A DNA stretch of 64,000 nt, from NCBI GenBank assembly GCA_900708905.1, contig CAADRB010000009.1:3348992-3412991 (forward strand), read 5' to 3'. The DNA is from Hymenolepis diminuta. Taxonomy: Eukaryota > Platyhelminthes > Cestoda > Cyclophyllidea > Hymenolepididae. The notes below the pieces were generated by a model. The model was given only the letters and a program-made list of their open reading frames with translations, was not told the origin of the DNA and searched no databases. Of this stretch, positions 1-10,387 are shown piece by piece; the stretch's first letter is position 1, and the number at the start of each line of letters is the position of its first letter. The position numbers and the translations under genes were made by a program.

Positions 1-643
1 GAACACATCAGAATCCCTCCGTACCACCCGCAATCGAATGGACAGGCAGGAAGATTCGTTGACGCGCCCAAGAGAGGCTTACAGAAAGCGAAAGGGGAGG
101 GAAGTATGGAAGATGTATTACAAAATTTCCTGTTGAGATACAGATCGACCCCGCATCCTGCGATAGGAGAGAAATCCCTGGCCGAGGTGCTAATGAGTCG
201 AAAGCTGAGAACGGTGCACGAAGCGATGCTACCGAAGAAAACCCAACCGAACAAGAGGGGGGGGGGGGAATAAAAAGAATGGATTTGCTGTGAACGCTTC
301 AGTTTATGCTCGTGACTATCGACTGGGTCGACAGTGGACAACTGCGATTATCAAAAAAAGGCATGGGAGTATGATTTATGATGTTGAGGTTGGTAAGGAC
401 ACGTGGGTCCGCCACCATAATCAACTCCGACGAAGACTGGTGGAACCCACTTCTGATAAACGTTATCTTTCTTTGTATTCATTGCTTGATACGTTTAATC
501 TTACACATGTTCTTCCACTTAGATCTTAGATTATAAATCAGGTTACGGTTCCATCGCGTAGAGCTCGAACAAGATGGAAACCTTCGCGTCTACAAATCGA
601 TCCGTCCTCGAAGACTCACGGATGATTTGCCTAAGAAGGGAGA
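1..643 (+). pseudogene. Ty3/Gypsy retrotransposon pol, 3' remnant (integrase core end and C-terminal domain)
   Basis: The window opens inside an integrase. Frame 1 reads PPYHPQSNGQAGRF, the signature around the third catalytic acidic residue region of Ty3/Gypsy integrases, and continues through RYRSTPHP to a stop at 271-273. Coding then resumes in frame 2, from about 278, with VYARDYRLGRQW and later WVRHHNQLRRR, which is the GPF/Y-like C-terminal module. The frame switch lies at a run of twelve G (257-268), so a one-base slip in that run is the likely break. From about 553 a third stretch reads RTRWKPSRLQIDPSS, typical of the basic tail of such pol proteins. The element is truncated by the window edge and is not functional as read. 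The family assignment (Gypsy, perhaps CsRn1-like as seen in flatworms) comes from motifs alone. Confidence 0.88.
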
Positions 644-915
644 TGTTAGAAGAAATGATAATTATTTTCTCCCGCTGCCAATATTTCCTCTGTGAATAAA
701 ATGTAATTTCTTTCCTTATTTCCCTACCGATAAAAGACACTTGATAATTATTCTTATTTGTTTAAGCCGATACCGATTGAGAGTGAGTTTCGTTAATACA
801 CTCGTATTGACTATAACGTGCCTTCTGATCTGCCGTGGGTTATTAGCTTCTGTGTTAAGTTGCTATATTACCGAGTTTTCTAGATTGTTGGCTCTGAGAG
901 ATTACTACCCGAACT
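633..915 (+). mobile_element. Polypurine tract and start of probable 3' LTR of the Gypsy element
   Basis: A purine run, AAGAAGGGAGA (633-643), directly precedes TGTTAGAAG at 644. A polypurine tract immediately before a TG is the expected junction between the internal region and the 3' LTR. It sits just after the end of pol, where it should be. The other end of the LTR is not clear. The repeat at 915-1270 may be its distal part, because a second copy of that repeat exists at 7505-7830 without any pol next to it. No second LTR is in the window to confirm the boundaries. Confidence 0.55.
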
Positions 916-1270
916 CCTAGTTGGTTACGTTATAGCACTCCCAATTTATAATATGTAAATTAAGCTTATATACAAAGCATTTCTTAGTTGGACGTCAGTC
1001 ATATCTCGTTGTCGGAGTCTCGGCATGATGATGATAGACATCCGTTAAGGTATCTATGTGCAAACACACAGCAGGACCGCCTGTAGACACTGTAGTAGAG
1101 ATCTTATCGCCAGTCAACCATTTCCAATCGTTAGGTGATGATATACATCTGCTGGTTATAGCAGTACTCTTCTCGTCTTTTTGGATGGAATTTCCGACAA
1201 GCTGTATGCAAAATACTGTGTCTTTCAGTTATATCATTTGGCTCTCAGTTATATTGTTGATTATATAAGT
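915..1270 (+). repeat. Dispersed repeat D, copy 1 (inverted relative to copy 2 at 7505-7830)
   Basis: Segments such as GACGTCAG..ATATCTCG, GTATCTATGTGCAAACACAC and GGACCGCCTGT..GACACTGTAG recur on the opposite strand at 7505-7830. The match starts near ACTCC-AATTTAT, upstream of a shared AAATTAAG, and fades after the CAGTTATATC region. Both copies hold a short open frame around HTAGPPVDTV, but the reading is interrupted and I recognise no domain. Because this copy lies just downstream of the Gypsy pol and its polypurine tract, it may be LTR or untranslated sequence of that element. Confidence 0.7.
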
Positions 1271-2750
1271 TCAATCAGTACTTTTATTATTTGCAAAGGC
1301 ATATAATAAGAGTGAGTGGATAGAAAGATGTTATGCTTATCTATTTATAAATTTTAGTTTAACCAGATATGATCGCTTAAACTTCGAGGAGTAGCTTCTG
1401 ACTTTGGGTGATAAAATGACAAATTAACTCTAACAACTTGGAAAATGAAGATAAAGAGATAATGTTAGCGACAGAGAAAATTATATCACTTAATCAGTAG
1501 CCAATCATCGGATGGTAGTATCGCATATATTCTTTAATATTTTATTAGCAATTCACCTTTATTCTTGTTATTCGTAATTAATTAATTGTACAGTATGCTC
1601 ACATTATTTTTTAAAAATTTGGACCTAGGTCTCAAAATCACTGCTATAAGAGAAATTAAAGAAAAAGGAACAGTTATTATAAATGTCAAAGCATTCAATT
1701 AACAGTATTCAATAAACTTGATTAGCAATTATGTTAAAGCAAGATTATTTCAAAATTTTTCCGGAAATAAATGATCTTTCGCTTCAATTTCACATTTTAA
1801 TCATTCAGACTGTCAATTAACAATCTCTCTGATTATATTTTTCACCTGTGAATTAAGGTTTTATTTTTGGTAATTGATCTGCCGCGGATATGGCAAAATA
1901 CGGAGTGCTAATCTGGGGAATATTTACATGCATTAGTTAATTAAGATGTTCATGCCAATTTAGTAAATATATTACGTCACCATTATGTGATTATTTATAA
2001 AGTGAGCTCGAAATCTTACGCAAAACTCAAAGGCTGTGCTAAGATTATGAAGATGCGATTTCAGGGGTGATATTGCAACATGTGGTTTCAGAAATATTCT
2101 CATGTTTGGTAATAACTGCGCAATACTTCTTAAAATCTTTTTATGAAATTGTAGACTCTCCTTCTGAAACTCTAAGAATTGATCTTCGGTCGATGCTCCA
2201 GTTACGTAAATGTAGAATAATACTGGTGACAGGACGATTCACATCCAATCCGAACTATAAGTTCATCGAATCACATTCTTAGTATTTGTCGATATTCGAT
2301 TTTTTGTTTATAGAAAATGCAGGTTACGTGAACTAACAGGAGTTCAAAGTAGCCTGTTCCTGTATACTTCCCCAGGCATACAATAAACAAGGAGCCTATT
2401 AAGTTATTCATAATTTGTGGAATTACAGTGCCTCTTAATTGTTTCCAACTAGAAATTAAACCCTCTCCAGATATTACATTATCATCAATTAAATTGCAGT
2501 TGAAATATAGTTATATTTATTTAAAATAAAGCAAATCCATTTCTTTTGCTTATGCAGTTGAACTGCACGTCGAGCCAATTATGATTACAAGACATTCTTA
2601 GAATGAGGAATGTAACTTCATCTGTCAGGACTACCAGAATCAAAAATGTTTTCCTCGCGGGAGTTGAAGAACATACTCGTGGACCTGAGTTGTAATATAT
2701 AATTTCATTCTGTAAATGTACTTAGTGCAGAAAATTGTGCACAACCTATT
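1271..2750. other. AT-rich intergenic sequence, no gene recognised
   Basis: I see no conserved domain here. Two stretches look weakly exon-like on the plus strand. One is about 2067-2215, ending at a GTAAAT. The other is about 2566-2690, after a TTATGCAG acceptor-like site and containing NEECNFICQ in one frame, but it has stops nearby. They may belong with the degenerate coding-like region at 2755-3230. Confidence 0.4.
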
Positions 2751-2754
2751 TTCT

Positions 2755-3230
2755 TTCAGATGTTCTTGAAAAATTTGGAGACGAATATAGGTCCACTAAA
2801 GGTGTTAGGTATTCTGGAAATCCATAACATAAGTTTTAGATATCTAGGATGTGAGATATCCGCCTTTTACAATTCTAGCGAGATAAAACAGAACTTCATT
2901 TATGGAACGTAAGTGGAGATAAGTGCTACCAAGGCTGCTGGCCAGCCTTGTTTAATAATCCATACGGCATTCCTTAGGTTTATGGTTCTGGTGATCCAGA
3001 TCAAGCGAAAGAACTGGAACTTAAGTAAATATGCTAACAGCTGCAAAACTGCGAACTTACTTCTCTCAGCAAGCGAAGCTAACTGTTGCCTATCAGACTA
3101 CAGACATTTACAAGCAACTAAAAAAGAGTTAAATTCTGTAATTTACCAATACAGCTCAGCTTTGATTGAACATTTTAAATTCCGCCCCCAAAACATGAAG
3201 ACTCGTCGGAAGAAAATTTTCTAAAATTTA
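2755..3230 (+). pseudogene. Degenerate coding-like region, family not recognised
   Basis: After an acceptor-like TTTCTTTCAG (to 2760) an open stretch runs to a donor-like AAC|GTAAGT near 2909. The next segment reads GDKCYQGCWPALFNNPYGIP, then after a stop VYGSGDPDQAKELELK, and in a shifted frame KLRTYFSQQAKLTVAYQTTD. This protein-like composition, with Cys, Trp and PYGIP-type motifs, is unlike the surrounding AT-rich noise. The frame is broken by at least two stops and one shift. I read it as a decayed exon cluster of a protein-coding gene or an unannotated retroelement, and I do not recognise the family. Confidence 0.35.
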
Positions 3231-3481
3231 TGCGCACGTGCTGAACAATATATCGGAAGATATTAAACAACAAGAGTTTTTAATAGTTTATTTTTAAATC
3301 GCTTACAAGCTTTTTAAACAAATATATTGAAAAAAGAGAGATAACAAGTTAGTCATTTATTTACAATCTTGTCAAATTTTGATAAGAATAGTGCAAAATT
3401 AAAAGTTAATCGGAAAGACATTATGTAGAACAGGGGGAAGATTCCGAGACGGTTGACTAAAAAATCACTTTACTAGCACAA

Positions 3482-6400
3482 CTACTGTATATCACTCTTC
3501 TGGTAGTCTAGGTGTTTGGGCGCTTGAGAAAATAGACTCTTGTATTGATAAGCCTGTGCCAGAACGAGTTCAATATCGTCATTAGTCCAACGGTGTGTTG
3601 GTAATGCCTGGAGGTATACCAGTAAACCATGAAAGTCATTTTGTCTCATCAAACCATCTTTGAATCGAAGTAAAAACGCTGCGCATACATAGACATGGAA
3701 TTGAGAAAATCCATCTGGTTCAGCCTGAAAGAAAAACAATAACTAGCATTTCTACTTCAATGCATTCAGTAGGAACAGAATATCAAGTTCAGTGAAGACA
3801 TTTCTTACCATATACGTGTCCCATAATCGAATGATACATCGAATTGATAGCTCCCTAATTAGGAGATTATTCATCCACCTGAAAGAAAATTGCAGATACT
3901 CCACTTTGTGCAGCATTAAATGTCTATGCAATTCATTATCCACTCGTTCAATCAGACTGGACAGTTTATTGATATTGTTCTGAATTCCTGGTTGAGCAAA
4001 TGTGTAATTATCTTGAATTGTGTCCAGAAGCCTCGAAACGCACCAGAAAACATCTGCTTCTAGGTTTTGCAGTTGTTCCGCGGTTATTGGCGCAGAAAAC
4101 TTCAATTCACCCGAGGTATTCATCTCTGAAAATCGATGAAACAAATATGACTTAAAAATGTGTTTACTTATCGTTACACGCTCACATGAAGAGGGAACGC
4201 AGTGTCAAATCAACTAACCTGTTTTTACGTATTCGGAAAGGAAAACAACAGCAAACGGTGTTAACAGATCGTTTATGCCTTGAACATAACTACTACCCGG
4301 ATGTCTTATCGACCAATTAAACAGTACCCTTTCGAACAACTAAAAGCACAAAACAGAGATAAGAAAAATCACTCAAACAGTTCAATAAAGAGCAAATATT
4401 GCAATTCCTTACCCCAAATAGATCCCGTTGATTTTGAAGCATCGGCATCCGGAGGAGATCCTTCTGTACTTGTTTAAATATTTCTGCGCCATCGTGGCCG
4501 TTACGTAGGTTGAAGAATTGGTCATTCAAATCACGATATTGTTTTCGCTTTTTCTCCAGGATTGAACTCCTTCGATCACTGGACGCTGGAAGATAGTCCT
4601 GTAAGCAAATGAAAGTGAAGTGTTTATTCATATAAAAATATAATGATATACACACTTCAACTGAACATTAATTTAAACAAAGGAAAAAAGTAAAGATTTC
4701 AGTTTTGAAATGCGGCACCATGAGCTAGGGTATTGAGTATTACCTAATTTTGTCCCCATGATCGTTATTCTTACCTAGACATAATTCCGCTTTAACATGA
4801 TCTCCTTAAATACCAACCGATTAACCCGACCTGATCCCAATATGATGTTACTGAGATTGCAACCATATCTGTCTAAATTTTAAATGCAAATCTAATTTCA
4901 TATATTTCCCTCTCTACGTCCTGTTCCAACATATTATTACTGCCCTTCCCAATGCTCAACATCATGTAAAACCATTCTTTACCAACCGTTGGAAGAAAAT
5001 TGAACTGAAGTATTATGACCGACCACCATATTTAAACAACCGATTAATAAGCACTGGATATCGTGGACAAGAAAATACTCAGTAAGCCAAGTGACGAATC
5101 ATTAAATTTGAAAGGTGAACCACCCATTAAATAAATATCTAATCCGAATCCAGAAACCAAATGAAGTAAGACTGATCTTGACTTTACACTGAACATCTTT
5201 CCGATTCCTTCATCTTTATCATTTAATGAGCATACTCTCAACCGATTTCAGTTGTTTCCCACAATGAAAAATCGTATTTTTGCCCTGCTGTGGGTTATAA
5301 CAATATAATAACACCCCCATCTTGCTTACTACTGTCTTATCTTGTAATGATTGTTAATGAATTTGGGTCATCTTTAATACACAATCAGGAAATCTCTTAC
5401 GCCTGATTTTTGACATGACAATGATTGATCCTTTTCGTTATTAAGATCTTACTTTGAAGATATGCGACTGAGAAGTTAGGTACGCATTTCTAAGGAATAC
5501 TAATTTCACTCTAACATACGATACTTCCTTACCTTACTACACATTTAATAGACCAGAAGCCATATAAGTAGAAACCAATCAACCGTTTTATAGTTATAAA
5601 GATAGAGTAGATGGCACTACCTGCTTTTTAAATAAAGCCAATATGTAAACCTGTTCGTCTATCAAACGAATTGGAACTGAAATTCGTACTTTTTCCAAAA
5701 AGAAATGGATGAATGCAAACCTCCAAAGTGAGCAGATGACCAATGCCAATAAGCAAAAACTGAACATAGAGCTACACTTCACCAATTATATAGTTTTAAT
5801 GACCCGACATGACCTAACCTTAATGTTTAATTCAAGCCTAACCGCTTATCTTTCGTTCTATTAAAATACTACTATTCTACATGCTAACTGTATTATTATT
5901 ACCCACGGTAATGGAAAATATTTTTACAATTTTTAATTGTGAAAAGCATCTGACATCGAATAGCAGTAAGTTCAACAGATGCTAAATGGGAGGGGATCAG
6001 AAGATACAGACAGGAAAGCCAAGATATCAAGGAATCTTACTTCCGGTTGTACAACATTTGCTAAATACGTAGTAAAAGTTTCGAAATTCAGTGTTTGTTG
6101 ATCGGTATTACTTAATCAAAAAGGAGCAGTCTTGTCGCTTCAAGTTATTTTTTTCTTCCAATGGTTGAGAAGGCAAGTGATCTAATATGAAATTGCGCAG
6201 TTTACAGCTTTAATAGAGCAAAGATGAAGAGGACAAAAAATTTTAAGTTAGAAGAACTCAATAAGCTACATTCGCTCGATTATATGCCTCAGACTAAAAT
6301 GACTTCATTCATAAACGTACTTAAAGAGCCACCTCTAACTTCTTTCTGATGTTGGTTGATCCACGTCGCTTAAAGTGGACAAACCCTCTTCTTTATAACT

Positions 6401-7206
6401 TAGGATTGGTAATGACCAGAATTTGCGGTTAATTACTACATAAAATAAACAATTTTGAGATTATAAAACGTACGCATAGCAGTTTCCATGTGACCGGGCG
6501 TATGGACTGGGGAATGCCTGACCAAGAGAGCTTACGAAGTATTGCTTTCAAAATACGTGAAAAAATATTTATAATAATTGAAAAAGCAAATAAATATCAA
6601 ACGAATTCCCTTACTCAAATCTGTAAATGGTGCATTAATAAGGGAATTAAATTGTTCAATGCGGCGTTCAACAGAAGGTTGTGCCAGCGACAAGGAAGAA
6701 TCAACATTAGTCTCGAGTCGGACTACTCGACCGGGCATTGAAGTACGGAGTGATCCAGCTGAATTTCGAGCCTGTATTTGAAAAAGAAGCACATTTATTG
6801 AAACACAATAATTAAGGACGATGTGAAAAAATGAACCTAAATTACCTTTTGGGCTTCAATTGAGTGCTCCCTCATAACTTCCTTTGCAGTCATTTCCGCG
6901 GCTAAATGCTTATCACAAAAGTTGATTACGAAGTTACCTGCTTTGGATATTATGGAAATAAATTCTTCGTCGTCAGCCTCCCAAACATCTTCTACACTAG
7001 TCTCGTAGGCGGAAAATGAGCTGGAATTTTTACTGATCATATTGATATTTTTGGTAGGAGAGCAATTTATAAAATAAAGATATTTTTCCTTAGGATTTTT
7101 ATGTGGAGCTAAAACACGGCTACAATGAACCCTACGCAATTGGGCTAGATTGGCACATATTTCAGGCAACTTTATTAGTCCTTGTGGCATACGTTCGGCA
7201 GAACAA
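3482..7206 (-). CDS. TBC1D22: TBC1D22-type Rab GTPase-activating protein (TBC domain), multi-exon
   Basis: This gene encodes a predicted Rab GTPase-activating protein of the TBC1D22A/B subfamily, which acts on Rab GTPases at internal membranes. Exons read on the minus strand are 7206-6846, 6771-6615, an unlocated middle exon, 4598-4413, 4339-4219, 4125-3809 and 3724-3482 (stop TAG). The last four join in perfect phase. The N-terminal part has EDVWEADDEEF and RRIEQFNSLINAPFTDL, both matching the subfamily's disordered lead-in. The TBC domain has DYLPASSDRR, the arginine-finger pattern VQKDLLR (I/VxxDxxR), the glutamine finger SSYVQGIND, and later IQDNYTFAQPGIQ and FRWMNNLL. The C-terminus ends in a FSQAPKHLD-like stretch, as in the family. 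The exon encoding the W-x-G-x-P start of the TBC domain is not securely located between 6614 and 4599. A candidate remnant lies at 5685-5627. The first exon opens after an acceptor, so an upstream exon may exist; ATG at 7190 is the first Met seen. A minus-strand AATAAA lies at 3361-3356. Confidence 0.92.
6120..6260 (+). repeat. Short diverged repeat F, copy 1
   Basis: GTCGCTTC, then GGTTGAGAAGGC, then AAGATGA and TTTTAAGTTAG occur in the same order at 29585-29690. The intervening sequence is diverged. This is a weak match seen by eye, inside an intron or gap of the TBC1D22-type gene. Confidence 0.4.
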
Positions 7207-7504
7207 CTGAAAATTAATCAAACGGTCTTTAAATAGTTACGATTGTTTCAACAATATTTTCCACAATAATCAATTTTTAATTACGCCAAATGACAAATTT
7301 TTAAAGTATTGAACTATAATTTCATAATAAATATTCTGTGATGTGCTTCATTTTCAAACTTTTTGTGATTCGACTACGATTTTCAGAAACAGTATTTATG
7401 ATATAGCGCATTATTTATTTCTTAATGTTTTCTTCTATGTGCGGGATATGTTGTCTTGAATTAATGCTTCATAACCTGAACATTATTTACTGAGGTTCTT
7501 AAAA

Positions 7505-7830
7505 ATTACTCATAGCTCGATGAAATCTCTTTCAGCATTAACTGTACCCCATTCTGTATATAACCTGCTACAGCCAGCAGATGTCTACCAACGTCTGTCG
7601 ATTGGAAATGATTGACTGATGATAAGGTCTCCTCTACAGTGTCCACAGGCGGTCCCGCTGTGTGTTTGCATATTTGCATATAGATACCTAAACAGGTGCC
7701 GACCATCACACCGAGATCCCAACGACGAGATATAGCTGACGTCTAACGAAGAAATGTTTTGTATACAAACTTAATTTATTTCTCAATAAATTGGAGTGGT
7801 TTTCTGGTCACTTCAGTACTGTTCTGGTGA
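7505..7830 (-). repeat. Dispersed repeat D, copy 2 (inverted)
   Basis: The reverse complement of this segment matches 915-1270, sharing the GACGTCAG, TATCTCG, GCAAACACACAGC and GGACCGCCTGT blocks in order. It holds a short open frame on the minus strand (7709-7506) that I regard as incidental. With copy 1 it forms a 6-kb-spaced inverted pair around the TBC1D22-type gene. Near 7840 the plus strand contains TCTGGTGACATGAG, which begins like a tRNA-Trp primer-binding site, but the match decays after seven bases, so I do not call one. Confidence 0.7.
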
Positions 7831-8376
7831 CATGAGTGGCGCGACCTATTCCAAATATTTGATCAGTGTGGCCCTGGTGGATCTAACGTTATTACATAAC
7901 CACTTAGAGCATTTATTGTAATTTTTGAATAGATTCAAATTTCATTGTAATGGTCGATTTCGTTTCTTGATATTAAATGTTAAATATTAAATAAGCATAT
8001 TGATTATCGATTTATTTCCAAAGAGATATTATATTATAAGCAAATTTTTTATGTTCTCTGTGTATTCATTAAAAAGAAGGTGTATAATTGATCCAATATT
8101 AATAAATTGGAGAAAGATACATTATGAGAATAATGTCGCAGAGAAATAATGGAATAAAAGAGGAATTGCGTCTAAGGTTTATTTATTAACATGAAATCAG
8201 TCTAATCACCTTGCAGCTCAATTTTTGTCTGAAATTGACCTTCAATAACTAATAAAACGGCCAACAAATAGTGAATATGTTTTAATAAATAAATTTTTTA
8301 AGAGATAAAGCTAATGTAATTGTAGGCATAATATTATGTGGAAAAATAATTTTTTCGAGATTTTGAAGTTCCAATC

Positions 8377-8680
8377 CGTTATAATCTGCTCTTCTCCATA
8401 GGATACCGTAATCGACTCTTAGATTCCCTAAGACATTGCACCCGTTACGAACACGACCCGACAACAACATAATACAAAACGACCCAAATCACTATATCAA
8501 CGCAAGACACAAGTTTTCGTATCGATAGGTCGATTTATATTATGCGCCATTTACAACCGTAAAGTAAATAAATTCATTCGAATAAAAGGGGATTAAAAGA
8601 AGCAGGAATTAAAAGGTGGAAAATAAAGAATCTTACATATAAGAATTATTTTGGAAAATATTATTTTCTTTTATGTAACA
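8377..8680 (+). repeat. LTR-like repeat B, copy 1 (probable solo LTR)
   Basis: This segment is about 304 bp and runs from CGTTATAATCTGCTCTTC to TTATGTAACA. It is clearly related to 24890-25172 and, more distantly, to 9368-9640. The ends in the best copy are TGTT and in this copy TAACA, an LTR-type TG...CA terminus with a short inverted repeat. It contains the blocks GATTCCTAAG-like, TTTATATTAT and GAATTATTTTGG shared by all copies. Flanking bases (CAATC on the left, CTGTC on the right) do not give a convincing target duplication. No coding capacity is seen. Confidence 0.65.
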
Positions 8681-9367
8681 CTGTCTGATCGTTGTGGGTG
8701 TATGAAATTATTTGGCACTCTTGACAAAAACGTCTGTATTTCACTCGACTTAATCGAATGCGTAAGCTATTAATTATACGCATAAATAAGGTTTATTTTT
8801 ACTTTCATTATACGATTCTTTCGATATACTATACCTCAATATGTATACTAAATAAACGTAAATAAAATTTCATCATACCGTCTTCTCCTTCGATGTATTC
8901 CTGATATGAATATCAAACAATTAAGTCAATTACTAATCTAAGGAAAATATCAAACATGTTTAATTTGTTGACTTAACGAAATTTCGGCATTCTTTCGTTT
9001 CCAGACACACTAAATTAAACTGGCAGTTGGTAATTTGGAAACAGTAGTCCTACCCACACTTTAACCAAAGTTGACGATGTTTTGATGAAAAATCATATAT
9101 TGCTTATTGATTTATGATCAGGACTACACTCCGAAAAAGTCTGCTGAAAAACAGTTACTATAATGGGGTCATTAATGGTGACAAAAAAGGAACAAAATAT
9201 GTTCCTATCTAGATAACAAAAGTTTCCCATTGATTTATAATTTTTTCGAGTTTATTTATTATCTATAATCATCCTCTCAGTAGATAGTCTTAGATTACTT
9301 CATCCATTTCTTTCTATCTTTAACTTTATCCATATTTTTCCCTATTTAAAATATCCTATACGAAAGA
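8681..9367. other. Intergenic; spacer between two B repeats
   Basis: No gene is recognised. This is about 690 bp of AT-rich sequence between two direct copies of repeat B. It could be the non-coding interior of a small LTR-flanked element of the TRIM type, but no primer-binding site or polypurine tract is clear. Confidence 0.4.
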
Positions 9368-9640
9368 TGTTGTGCTCCGCTCTTCCAGCATGTAACTAAC
9401 ACTTAGATTCCCCAATTAATTGCACTTGGTACGAACACAGATCAACTAAAATTCCAAATATCAGAACAAGGTACATGTCCGTAACATTTGACAGTTTATA
9501 TTGCAAGCACTTTAAAATCGTAATGTAAATGGTCCGGGTAAAAGGACAACAAATAGGTGGAAATTAAAGCATGCAAAATAAAGAATATTATTTGAAAAAT
9601 TATTTTTATGGAATATATTATTTACTTCCATATATATCAA
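9368..9640 (+). repeat. LTR-like repeat B, copy 2 (diverged)
   Basis: It starts TGTTGTGCTCCGCTCTTCC and follows the same order of blocks as copies 1 and 3: CTTAGATTCCCC, TGGTACGAACAC, GTTTATATT, AAAATAAAGAATATTATTTG. It is more diverged than the other two copies. It lies in direct orientation about 1 kb from copy 1. Confidence 0.55.
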
Positions 9641-9994
9641 AGGAGCAATAGGAATTAATTTCCCAAACGAATCCAAGTGTGAAAGGAGTCAGATAATGTT
9701 TTGACAGGGAGCTATTTTGCATAACTTTCCTTTCTCTATGAAACTATACAAAGCTCTTTAATTAACGTATGCAGACACAAGCTTGTCATTTATCTACTTT
9801 TCTTCTATGTTTCAATCCCTCTCAGTTCTCCCCTACTCCCTCAAATCTTAACTACTGTTACTCCATCAATATTTATTCCTCATGCGCTGTTCATCCCAGT
9901 TGTGGTCTTCTTCATTGATGGATGGATAATCCTTACGCGGCCGTGGTTAACTGGTATTCCATTTGACTGCACATTATCTTCATTCCACTTTATA

Positions 9995-10387
9995 TGTTGA
10001 AGTTAAGATAATAACTAACGGTTCGCAGCTAACAAATTACAACAGCAACAACAGTCACCAATTCGTGGCTGTTTGAATAAGACCTAAAAACAATTGTGCA
10101 GCAGAACACCAAGAGTTGATTAGACCAAAAATGTATTCAAGGAAGCCACAACGAGGATTGAAACGAGTCAGAGAGAGGGGGAGAGAGAAAGAGAGAGGGA
10201 GGGGAGCATGATGAGAAAGAGAGGAGATGAACTGGAAGCGTAGGAGCCAGTAACTGACATGCGTGCGTTATCTTCTGAGTGGAAGACTAAGACAGCTTTA
10301 TATGAGTCGCGGACGAAAAACCGAAGTACTGTCGCAGAGAATGTGAATAAAAAGTTAATCTGGAAATGCAAAGAGAGTCATTCTTCA
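9995..10387 (-). repeat. Solo LTR family A, copy 3 (internal deletion)
   Basis: The reverse complement of the 545-bp element at 14028-14572 starts here with TGTTGAAGTTAAG and ends with GAGTCATTCTTCA. About 150 bp is missing between CGTCC and GACTCATATAAAG. In the full-length copies CGTCC occurs at both edges of the lost part (14100-14104 and 14244-14248), so deletion by microhomology is likely. Flanks are TATA on the left and AATA on the right, three of four bases matching. Confidence 0.8.

Noticed and set aside
5594..5785. Complete TBC1D22 exon
   Set aside because: Only about 19 codons between a plausible acceptor and donor resemble the family, and the rest of the open frame is a hydrophobic unrelated stretch.
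7506..7709. Open frame containing HTAGPPVDTV, also present at 1056-1268, as a possible gene
   Set aside because: Both lie in repeat D. The two translations diverge by frame changes, and no domain or splice context is visible.
7840..7870. tRNA-Trp primer-binding site after repeat D
   Set aside because: Only the first seven bases (TGGTGAC) match the expected sequence.
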